Shown here: piece after piece, positions 35,615-45,700 of the stretch
How positions within the stretch are numbered: position 1 is the stretch's first letter
How the letters are laid out: each line of letters starts with the position of its first letter
Assembly: GCF_020178975.1 (NCBI RefSeq)
Contig: NZ_JAHXBU010000003.1
Location: 1 to 64,000, forward strand
Direction of reading: 5' to 3'
Source: Cesiribacter sp. SM1
GTDB lineage: Bacteria > Bacteroidota > Bacteroidia > Cytophagales > Cyclobacteriaceae
Length of the DNA stretch: 64,000 bases
Notes under the pieces: generated by a model
Told to the model about the DNA's origin: nothing
Database searches by the model: none
What the model saw: only the letters and a program-made list of their open reading frames with translations
Program-made: the position numbers and the translations under genes

Positions 35615-37267
35615 TGGTTCAGCGTCAAATTTGGTGAAGCTATGCTGAATTAGCCAGAACTCGCCGACGCAAAAGTTCGAAACTAGCTCTGCCATACATC
35701 TGGCGCTTGATATTTTTCAGGCGATTAACCTGCCCCTCTGTTTGCCCGTTACTCCAGCAGGAGGTCATCGCCTGATAGACTGCATCAAAGTCCTGCCGGA
35801 TTCCCTGTACAAAGCTTTTGAATGAAGCATGTTGAGCAGCTTTTTCACACCAAGCCTTCAGGTTGTCTCCCTTCTTCTGCGCCATTATGCTTTTGAATTC
35901 CAGGTTCAGTTCCCAGAGCTGCTGTAGCAAGGAGCTTTTCTCCAGTAGTTTTTTAGAAAAGGTACCTGTTTATCCTCCTAATCCTTCTGTGGCTTACAAA
36001 AGGCAATGCTAAGACTACGAGTTGAGTAGTTTACTACTTTTTGAGCAGCAGGTAAAGCAAAGCCTTCTGCTGTTTTAGGATATTGCGAGAGAAAACCAGC
36101 CAGAATGGTATAGGAGCCGTTATAGCCCCTGGCTTTGATTTCCTGCAGGAGTGTTTTTGCACATTGCTCACCTTCTTGCCAGCGCTGACGCAGATAAGCC
36201 TCATAGGCCAAAAGGTTGGTGAGGCGTGGATGACGTTTAGGTACAAAAGTCTGCTGGAGAAAATACTTTTTCACCGTATTGCGGGAGATGCCCAGATGAC
36301 GAGCGATGGCTTTGATGGAATAATGCTCACTTTGCAACTGTTTTACCTTTTCAAAAAGAGCATACCGCTTTTCCGCACGTACGCTGGCATTCTTCTGCGG
36401 CAGTTCTGTACTAATATCAGGCTTTGCCTGAAGAAAGACTTCAGCGGCTATTTCATTAATCAGGGACCTTTGTCTGTCCAGAAATTGAGTGGTATTCTCC
36501 CCCAGGTTCTTGAGCAAATGCCAGCGATCGGCTACCTGTACAGCATCTGGGCAGGCCCTGCTGATGGCATGGGCGTACACAGAAGAACGATCTCTGTTGA
36601 CAATACTAACACCAGGATGCGCCAGCAACCAAGCTTCTAAAGTTTTGCCTTCCCGATCTGGCAACAAGTCAATAGGCTTTCTTTTTTCCAGGTCTACCAG
36701 TATGGTGCCGTAGGTATCCCGCTTGCGAAAAGCAAAATCATCAACACCCAGAATTGTAGGAGTGTCTGGTTCACTTTTGGGGCACCCTTTGATTTTTCTT
36801 AGTACAGTAGAAGCACTTAATGGTAAGCCGATCAGCCTGCAAATCCGAGCCCCAGGCTTAGCACCCATTTCACATCCAATACAGATCACCTGCTCACATA
36901 CCCGAAGTAGTCTTCTACCATAGCGCTTTAGGCAATGCTGCTGTTGTTGAGAAAAGATTTACCTGGGGCAGTCCTGCTGTTGGCAGAAAAACTTGCGCGT
37001 GCAGAGTCGCAGCTCTACTACTTTACCACTGATGGGCAGATCTTGAAGTTTCCGTACATAGCGGCTATGGATGCGAGTGCTTAAACTATTACAAAGAGGG
37101 CAGTAAGCGGTAGAAGCGGTAAACTGAAGCTGGAGGGTAACTTTTGCTTCGGTCACGGAAGTAGCTAATACTTCAAATTCAGGTGGTATAAGCAAGCTGG
37201 TTTCCATTCTTGCTTAACTAAATTCAGCAGGATTTAGACCTTCATCACCAAATCTGACTCTGAACCA
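35615..37267 (-). mobile_element. ISL3-family insertion sequence with terminal inverted repeats
   Basis: The ends are 23-bp inverted repeats, 35615-35637 and 37245-37267, identical in 21 positions (outer end TGGTTCAG, inner end TTTGGTGA). They enclose a single broken transposase gene on the minus strand. ISL3 elements usually make 8-bp target duplications; none is visible in the bases just outside the repeats, so the target site may have changed since insertion. The total length of about 1.65 kb is normal for the family. Confidence 0.8.
35640..37207 (-). pseudogene. ISL3 transposase, inactivated
   Basis: Three pieces add up to a full ISL3 transposase. The N-terminal zinc-binding part (CPLCNSLSTRIHSRYVRKLQ, then C-x5-C at QQQDCPR) ends in an in-frame TAA at 36959. 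The same frame resumes and carries the DDE core (ILGVDDFAFRKRDTYGTILV, VNRDRSSVYAHAI, QVADRWHLLKNL) and an HTH (IKAIARHLGISRNTVKKYF) to a TAG at 35978. The C-terminal part (CWSNGQTEGQVNRLKNIKRQ, then MYGRASFELLRRRVL) continues after a frameshift near 35950. At least one nonsense mutation and one frameshift mean the element can move only if complemented. Confidence 0.85.
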
Positions 37268-37766
37268 CTTTGGAGCGGAATATCCAGCCGCCGCGGCCAG
37301 GTCCTTATCAACCGGCTTAGGTACTAAATCGCGGCATGGGTCTTACCCGGCGGCGGCCATAGTTCACCTAAGCCGGTATGTTTTAAAGAAACTACTGCCT
37401 ATCTTAGTTTTGTACTACCTCCCAAAGCTAAAGGCGACGGCCCCTTTACATTAGTCCGATTTATTGAGGGGAGGTCAAACAAGCAAAAATATATAATGAT
37501 AAATGATCATGACTACCTGCCAGCTGCAAACCATGCATCAGTGTGGCTCATTACAAATGGAAGAAACTTATGATTTCTTAGTATAATACCAAGCCAATCC
37601 AATGGTTATTAGGGAGCAGTATTCTGAGCCAGAGGGTCCCTTATTCTACCCATCCATCCATGGCCACAATAACAGATTAACCTGTACAATCTTTCCCCGC
37701 AGAAATGCGCCAGGTAAAGCGTTTAGAAGCAAGCATCAACATTAAGCTGCCCAAATGCTGCCATTA
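37268..37766. other. Intergenic region with a solo IS3 end
   Basis: About 500 bases without a gene. The first ~100 bases contain GC-rich blocks (GCCGCCGCGGCC near 37290; CGGCGGCGGCC near 37350) that resemble the hairpin insertions at 1-2 kb. A segment at 37457-37478 matches the IS3 end at 1872-1893 in 21 of 22 bases, and the similarity extends a few bases upstream, but no transposase sequence is attached. Confidence 0.5.
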
Positions 37767-38423
37767 TTAAGCGCGTAGCACCGCCTGAATCTTTTCTACA
37801 CTCATCCCTTCAAAATCCTGTATTACCAGATCTGTATCTTGTAATTCCTGTGGAGTATGTGTAGTAGTGATGCCAATTACTTTCATACCAGCATTCAATC
37901 CTGCCTGTACACCAGGTAGTGAATCTTCAATAACAATGCATTGACTGACATCTACTCTTAACAGGTCAGCAGCTTTCAAATAAACTTCAGGATGTGGTTT
38001 ACCATGGGTGACGTCCTTTGAATGGATCAGTACATCAAAATATTGCCGGATGTTAAGGATATCAAGAACGAAATCAAGATTTGCCAGTGGAGCTGATGTA
38101 CCCACAGCTGTGGCTATCCCATTGGCTTTGAGTGATTGCAGAAAGGGGAGCAAGCCCCTAACAGCCTTGATATCACCCTTATACAGATCGCGGAATATAG
38201 CTTCTTTTTCGTCAGCCCAAGCCTCTGTTTGCTCCAGGCTTACATCTTCCTTGAAGATGTAAGACATGATTTCTTTATTGGTGCGTCCAAACACTTTTGT
38301 CTTCAGCTCGTCTTCGCTCAGTACAATGTTGTGTTGTTTAAGAAAAGACTGAAAGGCCAGCCTGTGGTATGGGTTACTATCCACTATTACACCGTCCATG
38401 TCAAAAAGGACTGCAAAATTCAT
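37767..38423 (-). CDS. HAD-family sugar phosphatase / beta-phosphoglucomutase-like
   Basis: The 218-residue product is a subfamily IA haloacid-dehalogenase hydrolase. Motif I is FDMDGVIVDS (residues 8-17), motif II is AVGTSA, motif III is the Lys of THGKPHPEVYLKAA and motif IV is IVIEDSLPGVQAGLNAG. The cap domain includes FGRTNKEIMSYIF. Members dephosphorylate sugar phosphates or interconvert glucose phosphates; the DxD pair (D8, D10) is intact. At the edge of the aminosugar locus it may remove phosphate from dead-end sugar phosphates. Substrate cannot be read from the sequence. Confidence 0.85.
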   Translation of the reverse strand: MNFAVLFDMDGVIVDSNPYHRLAFQSFLKQHNIVLSEDELKTKVFGRTNKEIMSYIFKEDVSLEQTEAWADEKEAIFRDLYKGDIKAVRGLLPFLQSLKANGIATAVGTSAPLANLDFVLDILNIRQYFDVLIHSKDVTHGKPHPEVYLKAADLLRVDVSQCIVIEDSLPGVQAGLNAGMKVIGITTTHTPQELQDTDLVIQDFEGMSVEKIQAVLRA

Positions 38424-38586
38424 ATTTTAAAATCTTTTGTTGTCAATAAAATGGATTGATTTCAAAAGTAAAAAGGACAACAGGAGCCTACAGTTACCCC
38501 CTGATACATATTCTCAAGGAAAGCAACCATATAGTATAACCAACATTTGAAAGAAAGTTTCATGAATGCATCAGAAGAAACCTCTT

Positions 38587-40107
38587 TCAATCAATCGTTA
38601 AAATGTGATCTAGTTTGTTGTAGCCGGTAGTTTCTTCCCAGGTATTTTCATTAGCCAGTCTGATACTATATTCAGGTCTGTTGGCAATACTGCTGTACTT
38701 GTCCGGCAGCTGTAAAAACAATTCGTATTCTCCTGAAGGGATATTTGCAACCGAAAACTCTTGCTCAACCTGCACTTCACCCGTAAACCAGTGACGTATA
38801 TCAGTCTGAAACTGTAGCGTGTGTTCAGTAGCATCTGAAATGTTTCGTAAAATAAGGTTAACAGGGCGCTGGTTGTAGGGGGATGCGTAGCCTATGTTTT
38901 CCAGTTGTAGGTTTACTTCAAGCTTCTCAGATCTGCTGATCTGGCTTGAATAAGTCCCTTCTCTTAAAATCAGGCGGTAACCCAGTTTTCTTTTAATGCT
39001 TTCCATGCAGCCACCAGTTACCCAATCGTTGTTCACTTCATTGTTATAAGCGGTATTAAGATATGTATAATGCATCTCACTCAATTCCTGTTCTGCTTTT
39101 CCTGCCGGCTCGCAATCGTTCTGAGGGCTATAGCCATCACTGCAGGTTTCTCCACCTACCACAACATACTTGCTGTCTTCTGAAAAATAGTTTCTTAAAG
39201 TTGTGTTGGCATTTCTACGCGGTGAGCTGGAGTTGCCGTAATCTTCATAAGTGCCAAAGTCGTTACTACTGGCCAGCAGACAATCATTGTGATAGCCAAT
39301 CCTGGCCTTATCCTCTTCTGTAAAAGCTTCATCTGGTGTAAGGGCTGGTGAGCTTGCCGGGGCATCTATACCATAAACCAGACGCTGTTTAATCTGCGGA
39401 TACCGCACCTGTACCATAATGTCTTTGGGTGCTGCATCCAGCAATGCTTTTAACACATCTATTCGATCCTGCCAGTTCTGATCTAAAAGCTTACCCTGGT
39501 CGTTAGTAGATGCATCGCCAAAATAGTCAGTATAATAGTTTTCACCCCAGGTGCCAATGAAGCCCATTTGTATACAGGCAATTATATCAGCATTCGCCTC
39601 AAATACAGGCTTAAGCTGATTGATATGTTCTATAACAGTACCTTTCGGTGCATCTCCATAAGGAGGGCAGATAAACCCCTCAGAGCAATTTCCGGCGGTT
39701 GCATTCACTGTGTAGGTAAAGCGTGGTATTAGCTTCACGCCGGCAGCACGGGCAGTTGTAAAGTCACTATTTACCTTATCGATAAAATCTTGCGATAGGG
39801 GTGATGATTTGAAAGCATCCAAAATAAAATAGCGGAAGACCAGGGTACTGACCACATCATAAGTAGCACCCGATACAGTTTTAGAAGTTCTGTAACTTTT
39901 TAAAGTGTATTCTGACAAAGGGCTGTAATTACCGGCAGTTGTCTGGGAATAATGGTAAAACCCACGTTCCGGATTAGGGAAGTCTTCCTGACTCTCTTCA
40001 TAGTATAATATAGCAGCCTCCTCTCTTGTTGGAGCAGGGTCAGCGCCAGTACAACTGAACAGGGTTGTGGCGAACATTAATAGTGTAAGAGCAAATGGCT
40101 GCCTCAT
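38587..40107 (-). CDS. DUF4874/DUF4832 lipoprotein (candidate glycan-active enzyme)
   Basis: The 506-residue lipoprotein (signal TLLMFATTLFSC, lipidated Cys ~19) has the DUF4874 opening DFPNPERGFYHYSQTTAGNY and a TIM-barrel-like course (VSTLVFRYFILDAF, ARAAGVKLIPRFTYT, ADIIACIQMGFIGTWGENYY) followed by DUF4832, with KYVVVGGETC and the C-terminal YSIRLANENTWEETTGYNKL. The acidic residues in GFIGTWGE and GGE are typical places for glycosidase catalysts, but no activity is established to my knowledge. A secreted paralogue lies at 42745-45990. It is divergent from the PKD lipoprotein; the shared promoter region carries TTTCGT half-sites. Confidence 0.8.
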   Translation of the reverse strand: MRQPFALTLLMFATTLFSCTGADPAPTREEAAILYYEESQEDFPNPERGFYHYSQTTAGNYSPLSEYTLKSYRTSKTVSGATYDVVSTLVFRYFILDAFKSSPLSQDFIDKVNSDFTTARAAGVKLIPRFTYTVNATAGNCSEGFICPPYGDAPKGTVIEHINQLKPVFEANADIIACIQMGFIGTWGENYYTDYFGDASTNDQGKLLDQNWQDRIDVLKALLDAAPKDIMVQVRYPQIKQRLVYGIDAPASSPALTPDEAFTEEDKARIGYHNDCLLASSNDFGTYEDYGNSSSPRRNANTTLRNYFSEDSKYVVVGGETCSDGYSPQNDCEPAGKAEQELSEMHYTYLNTAYNNEVNNDWVTGGCMESIKRKLGYRLILREGTYSSQISRSEKLEVNLQLENIGYASPYNQRPVNLILRNISDATEHTLQFQTDIRHWFTGEVQVEQEFSVANIPSGEYELFLQLPDKYSSIANRPEYSIRLANENTWEETTGYNKLDHILTID

Positions 40108-40114
40108 GAGATAC

Positions 40115-40253
40115 TTTCGTTATTTAAGAAAGAAAGCCTAAGTTAGATATTATTGCTTGCAAAACCTTTTGATTACCGCCTTAATAAATAAATGAAATTA
40201 TTATTTCTTTTATTTAATTATCTTTTTACATTTAGCTGAAAGATTGAAACGAA
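40115..40253. promoter_or_regulatory. Divergent promoter region with TTTCGT/ACGAA half-sites
   Basis: CTTTCGTTAT at 40114-40123 lies close to the minus-strand gene and GAAACGAAT at about 40246-40254 close to the plus-strand gene. The same half-site occurs at 46989-47006 and 52502-52532, in the other two divergent regions of the locus. Confidence 0.35.
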
Positions 40254-40300
40254 TAATAACACTAATTAAAGTAATCACTTAAATTTAAAATCACTAACTT

Positions 40301-41218
40301 ATGAAGAGGGAAAGATTATTTTTCTGGAGTCTGAGCAAAGTAATGCTCTTTGCTGCTTTGATTACATTAGCTGCCTGTGGCGGGGATGATGATCCTGCAC
40401 CTGAGCCAAAAGCCGCCTTCACCTACGAAGCCGATAACCGTGAAGTTACTTTTACTAATACCTCTACCAACGCAACATCCTACTCCTGGGATTTTGGAGA
40501 TGGCAACACTTCTACAGAACAGAATCCTGTCCATACTTATGATGAGTTCGGAACCTATACAGTCCGTTTAACAGCAACAGGCCCGGGCGGAACGGCAACC
40601 TCGTTACCAGATCAAATTACCCTGGCAAAGTCATCTCCTGTAGAGATTGATGGAGATGTTTCTGATTGGGCTGATATCCCTGCTCTAACTACTGCTACAA
40701 ATGGTGAGGGCGGCACCATCAACAGCATCAAAGTTGATTATGACGCTGAACGCATCTATTTCCTGGTGGAGGGCACAGCCAACCTAAGAGGCTTTTTTGA
40801 TATCTACCTGGATGCGGATAATGATCCTGAAACAGGCTATTTTAGTGGATGGTATCCTATGGGTTTTGGTGCTGATTACTTGATAGAAGGAGATTTTGCA
40901 GAGGTTAATGATGCTGATCTTTTCAGGGATCAGGAAGGCGCACCTGAGGTTTGGGGCTGGGACGTGGCTTCTGCTACTGGCTCAGGCACTGTGGTTTCCT
41001 CTGATCTGATCACACAGGGAAATGGCAAGGCAATTGAATTCTCAATATTACGTTCTGCATTCACTGACTTGTCTGACGAAGGCTTCTCTTTCGCTATTGT
41101 GGATGTAGACGGAACAGTTGATCCTAATAATACAACTGCAACATGGGCAAGATTAGGTGTTCTGCCAATTCCAGATACCGAAGAATCAAAGTTACTCTAC
41201 TTTGAGATGACAGAGTAA
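40301..41218 (+). CDS. PKD-domain lipoprotein with CBM9-like C-terminal domain
   Basis: The 305-residue lipoprotein (lipobox LAACG) has a PKD domain (~35-105; KAAFTYEADNREVTFTNTS, SYSWDFGDGNTS, HTYDEFGTYTVRLTATG) and a CBM9/DOMON-like domain (~112-305; DGDVSDWADIPALT, IYFLVEGTANLRGFFDIYLD, ADNDPETGYFSGW). Similar C-terminal modules occur twice in the secreted protein at 42745. A surface glycan-binding role is likely. It is followed by a terminator at 41235 and is divergent from the DUF4832 lipoprotein. Confidence 0.8.
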   Translation: MKRERLFFWSLSKVMLFAALITLAACGGDDDPAPEPKAAFTYEADNREVTFTNTSTNATSYSWDFGDGNTSTEQNPVHTYDEFGTYTVRLTATGPGGTATSLPDQITLAKSSPVEIDGDVSDWADIPALTTATNGEGGTINSIKVDYDAERIYFLVEGTANLRGFFDIYLDADNDPETGYFSGWYPMGFGADYLIEGDFAEVNDADLFRDQEGAPEVWGWDVASATGSGTVVSSDLITQGNGKAIEFSILRSAFTDLSDEGFSFAIVDVDGTVDPNNTTATWARLGVLPIPDTEESKLLYFEMTE

Positions 41219-41234
41219 TTGGTTGTTTGGATTG

Positions 41235-41269
41235 AAGCGGAGGCATTCCAAAGACTGCTTCCGCTTTTT
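41235..41269 (+). terminator. Rho-independent terminator
   Basis: AAGCGGAGGCA (41235-41245) and TGCTTCCGCTT (41256-41266) pair in 10 of 11 positions, followed by a T-run. Confidence 0.75.
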
Positions 41270-41325
41270 AATTTCTAATATTTACAGTAGCCCTTTAGTT
41301 CTAAAATATAAAACATCAGGTTTTA

Positions 41326-42690
41326 ATGAGTAGCACTACATCCAGAAGAGGATTTGTAAAATCAGCGGCTTTAGCCGGCTTAGGATTGTCCATTCTACCA
41401 TCAGGTATCGTTTTCTCCAAAAATAAAGATAGAAAAGCAAGATTAGGATTTATAGGGGTGGGCTTACGGGGCCAGCACCATCTGCAGCTCGCACTGCAGC
41501 GGGATGATGTTGAAGTGCTGGCTATATGCGATGTGCAGCAGCGCATGATTGACATGAGCAAAGACCTGATCAAAAAATCGGGAAAGCGGATGCCGCTGGT
41601 CATCATGGAGGGCCCCTATGGCTACAGAAGGCTTTTAGAGAATAAAGACATTGATGCTGTTATTATTTCTACCCCCTGGAAGTGGCATGCAGAGATGTGT
41701 ATTGATTCGATGAATGCCAAAAAATATGTAGGCTGTGAAGTAATGGTAGGCACAACGGTAGAGGAGTGCTGGCAGGTTGTGCATGCAGCAGAACGTACCG
41801 GCATGCCTCTGATGATGCTTGAAAACGTTTGCTATCGGCGTGACGTGATGGCGGTGCTGAATATGGTTCGACAAAACCTGTTTGGCGAAATCGTACATGT
41901 ACAAGGGGGCTATCAGCATGACCTGCGTGAGGTAAAGTTCAATGATGGAAAGCAGCCTTATGGTGGTGGTGTGGAATTTGGAGAAGGGGCTTTTTCTGAA
42001 GCACAATGGCGCACCCAACATTCTGTACATCGCGATGGAGATCTGTATCCAACCCATGGAATCGGCCCGGTTGCCATGATGATTGACATCAACAGGGGCA
42101 ACCGATTCACCGAGCTTGTTTCTTATTCTTCCAAAGCACGGGGTTTACATGATTTCATCGTGAAAAGAGGTGGTGAAAACCATCCAAATGCAAAGGTTAA
42201 GTTTAAGCTGGGAGACGTTGTAACTACCATGCTTAAATGTGCTAATGGTGAAACCGCCCTGCTGCAGCACGATACGAATCTGCCAAGACCCTACTCTCTC
42301 GGGTTCCGCGTACAGGGAACAGAGGGTCTGTGGATGGATATCAACAATGGCATCTATTTAGAGGGCAAAAGTAAAAAGCCTCATGAGTGGGACAATGCCC
42401 AGGAATGGCTGGACAAGTATGATCACCCACTATGGAAAAAATACGGAAATGATGCTTCTGGCGCCGGACATGGCGGTATGGACTGGTTTGTGATGCATGC
42501 ATTCGTAGAGGCTGTTAAGCGGAAGATTCCAACACCGCAGGATGTGTATGATGCCGTTACCTGGAGTGTGATAACACCACTCTCGGAATCCTCTATTCAT
42601 TTGGGCGGTGAAACTGTAGAATTCCCTGACTTTACACAGGGAAAATGGATGCACCGTAAAAATGAGTTTGCACTAAATGACGATTACTGA
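41326..42690 (+). CDS. GH109-like Gfo/Idh/MocA protein (alpha-N-acetylgalactosaminidase)
   Basis: The 454-residue product has a Tat signal (TSRRGFVKSAALAGLGLSIL) and an N-terminal Rossmann fold (LGFIGVGLRGQHHLQ, VEVLAICDVQ). The stretch YGYRRLLENKDIDAVIISTP, then WKWH, and VMVGTTVEECWQVV is typical of GH109 enzymes. These use a bound NAD to cleave alpha-linked GalNAc by an oxidation-elimination route. The C-terminal part (THGIGPVAMMIDINRGNRF, GHGGMDWFVMHAFVEAVK) also fits. Tat export suggests that it folds with its cofactor before reaching the periplasm. The neighbouring galactosamine pathway supports the GalNAc call; other Gfo/Idh oxidoreductases are possible. Confidence 0.75.
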   Translation: MSSTTSRRGFVKSAALAGLGLSILPSGIVFSKNKDRKARLGFIGVGLRGQHHLQLALQRDDVEVLAICDVQQRMIDMSKDLIKKSGKRMPLVIMEGPYGYRRLLENKDIDAVIISTPWKWHAEMCIDSMNAKKYVGCEVMVGTTVEECWQVVHAAERTGMPLMMLENVCYRRDVMAVLNMVRQNLFGEIVHVQGGYQHDLREVKFNDGKQPYGGGVEFGEGAFSEAQWRTQHSVHRDGDLYPTHGIGPVAMMIDINRGNRFTELVSYSSKARGLHDFIVKRGGENHPNAKVKFKLGDVVTTMLKCANGETALLQHDTNLPRPYSLGFRVQGTEGLWMDINNGIYLEGKSKKPHEWDNAQEWLDKYDHPLWKKYGNDASGAGHGGMDWFVMHAFVEAVKRKIPTPQDVYDAVTWSVITPLSESSIHLGGETVEFPDFTQGKWMHRKNEFALNDDY

Positions 42691-42744
42691 TTTTGCCGCC
42701 AACTTTAGCAGAAGCCAGTAAGAGACGCAAAAAAGAACAATAGT

Positions 42745-45700
42745 ATGAAGACCCCAACCTTCATGAACTTTCGATATTTTATAATGGTATTTGCTGTAGC
42801 GATGCTACAGCAAATACCATCTGCAGACGCACAAAGCTTCTCTACCATCACGTATAGTACAGAAGAGTCTAATTTTCCTAACCCCGAGCGTGGGTTTTAC
42901 CGGCACACTGAAACCAGTACTGCCAACTATTCTTTTCTGAACGAAGCAACATTACGAAATTACCGTGCCGAAGGATTTACACTGATCCTTCGGCTTTTTT
43001 ATCTAAATGATTTTGCAGAGACAGATATCTCCGAGGCTTATCTAAAAGCCATGCAGCAGGATTTCAATGCCATGCGGGCTGCAGGTGTGAAAGGAGTTAT
43101 AAGGTTTGCTTATACCAAAAAGTCAACAGCTCCCTATGGCGATGCAAGGCCTGAGCGGGTGCTGGCGCATATCAACCAGCTCTCTCCTGTGCTTAAGCGC
43201 AACAGCGATGTAATAGCTGTTGTTCAAGCAGGGTTTGTTGGTGCTTGGGGAGAATGGTATTATACCGATCATTTCTCTGAAACACTAGGCAATCCAACAG
43301 CTGCAGACTGGGAAAACAGGAGAGCACTGGTGCATGCGCTGCTGGAGGCACTGCCCCAAGACCGTGCCGTGCAGTTACGGACTCCTGATATAAAGTTTAA
43401 AATAACTGAATCAACCGAAGCACTAACAGAAGCAGAAGCTTTTAGCGGATCTGTAAATTCTAGGCTCGGCCATCATAACGATTGCTTCCTGGCGTCAGAA
43501 AATGATGTTGGTACTTACACGGGCAATATGGCGGCAGAAAAAGCATTCCTGGAACAGGAAACACAGTATTTACCGATGGGCGGAGAAACCTGTGGTGTTT
43601 CCGTGCCTTTATCTGAATGCCCGAATGCCCTTGAGCAGATGGAGCGTTTTCACTGGTCTTACCTGAACATTGGTTATCATCAGGAGGTGTTAAGTAGCTG
43701 GGAAAGCGGGGGCTGCATGCCCGAAGTGCAAAACAAACTGGGCTATCGCTACAGGCTTGCCAAGAGCATGCTTCAGCAAAGCAGCAAACCCGGTGGAGAG
43801 GTTAACCTATCCATCAAAATGCTAAACGAAGGCTGGGCAAATCCATATAATCCACGCCTGGTTGAAGTTGTTTTAAGAGAGAAAACCAGCGGTAAAATAT
43901 ACCTATTGCCGGTTGAAGAAGATCCCCGGCTTTGGTCATTGTCCGATACCATTCACGTAACGCTTACAGCCGGACTGCCTGCCAGCATTGCAGAAGGCAC
44001 TTATGATATGTTCCTGAATTTGCCGGATCCGGAACCTGCTCTTTATGCTAATCCTGATTATTCCATCCGCCTGGCAAACGAAGAGGTTTGGGAGGCTGAA
44101 ACCGGGTATAATTATCTGCAGCATGAGCTGGTGGTAGACAGAGCTGCTGCTGTACCATCCTACACCGGTAACAGTTTTTTTTTCTCAAAACCACAGGTTC
44201 AGGAGTACGCAAAAATAAGCACAAACGGCATGGCCGATGACTGGCAGCCTGTAGGGTCGCTTATTTCAGAAGAAGGACAGGCAGCCGAATCTATCAAGGC
44301 ATTTAATGATCGCGACAGCCTGTATTTTCTGATTACAGGCAATTTAATACAGCCAAGCTACCAGCTTTTTATAGATGCCGATCAATCTGCAGCAACAGGA
44401 TATAATGCCTGGCAATGGACGGCCAATGGTGCGGATTATCTGGTTGAGAATGGCATCTTGTATGAGTACATTGGAACGAATGGAGCATGGAATTGGGGAG
44501 TAGCGAAAGCAGTTGCTGTAGAGCAAAATGGATCAGTGATTGAAATAGGCATTCCCAAGAGCCATTTTTCCAATGTTGCCATTAATCAGGGGATATCCCT
44601 GGCATTCGTTAATGATCCGGCAGGAGTAGTGCAAAGTAGTTATTTGCCTCTTCAGAATGAGCCATTTATTCCTTTTAGGCTGCTTTTGGGTCCGCCAGCC
44701 ACACCGTTGGCAACATCTTCAGGAAACACAGCGCTGGTATACTGGGGACTGGAAGAGAGCCAAGTATATCGAACTTTGCAAAGGGCTGCTGATGGCGAAG
44801 CATTTAAAACCATAGCTGTGCTTGATCCAGGTGTTTTTTATTATGCTGATGCTGGTCTTGCCCTGAATGAGCGCTATAGATATCGTTACTTTGCCAGCTC
44901 TACAGATGGCAACAGCCTTTCGACCTACACACCCGAAGTAGAGATTGTTACCAGGACAAGGCCTGTGTATTATGATTTTACAGTTGATGGAATAATAGAG
45001 GAGTGGGAGGGAGTAGCCCCACTGGCAACGGCATACAGTGCCGGACGCACCCATGCCATCAAATTATTCTCAGGAGCAGAAAGCTTTCTTATACTTGTTG
45101 AAGGTAGCACTCCTGATGACTATGCAGTGTATTTAGACACAGACAACAGCACAGCAAGTGGCTTGGCCAATCAGTTATGGACGGGCGCCGGTTATGACTA
45201 TCTAATCAGGAATGATTCACTTTTCGCTGCTCAGGCAGAAGACTGGCTGTTTGTGCAGAAGGTGGAAAGGGCAACATCCAGTGGTTTTTATGAGCTGGCC
45301 ATTCCGCTAAACCTCTTGGATAACCTGGGGCAAAATAAGACCATTAAGTTAGGGGCCGCCATCCACCTTCCTTCCGGAGAGCAGGTATTACTACCTTTAG
45401 AGGCAAGCCCTCCGGCTGTGTTTGTCCGCTTATTACCCGCACAGGCTCCTGCAAATGTTCGTGTGACAAATTCAGAAACCCTTCCCGAATCACAGCTCAT
45501 TGTTGAGTGGCAGCGGTGTGAGCAATGCCTGGGCTATGTGGTGGAGAGATCCGTGGGCAATCAGGATAATTTTGAGGTGGTGGCTGAAAAGAATTCTGTA
45601 ACTTTTGCTTATTACGATAATGATGTGGTGGTTGGAACAACTTATTACTACCGGGTATTTTCATTCAATGAGGCAGGGCCCTCACGCTACTCAGAAGTAG

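Noticed and set aside
35615-37267. Target duplication for the ISL3 element
   Set aside because: The 8 bases outside the two inverted repeats do not match each other, so no duplication is claimed.
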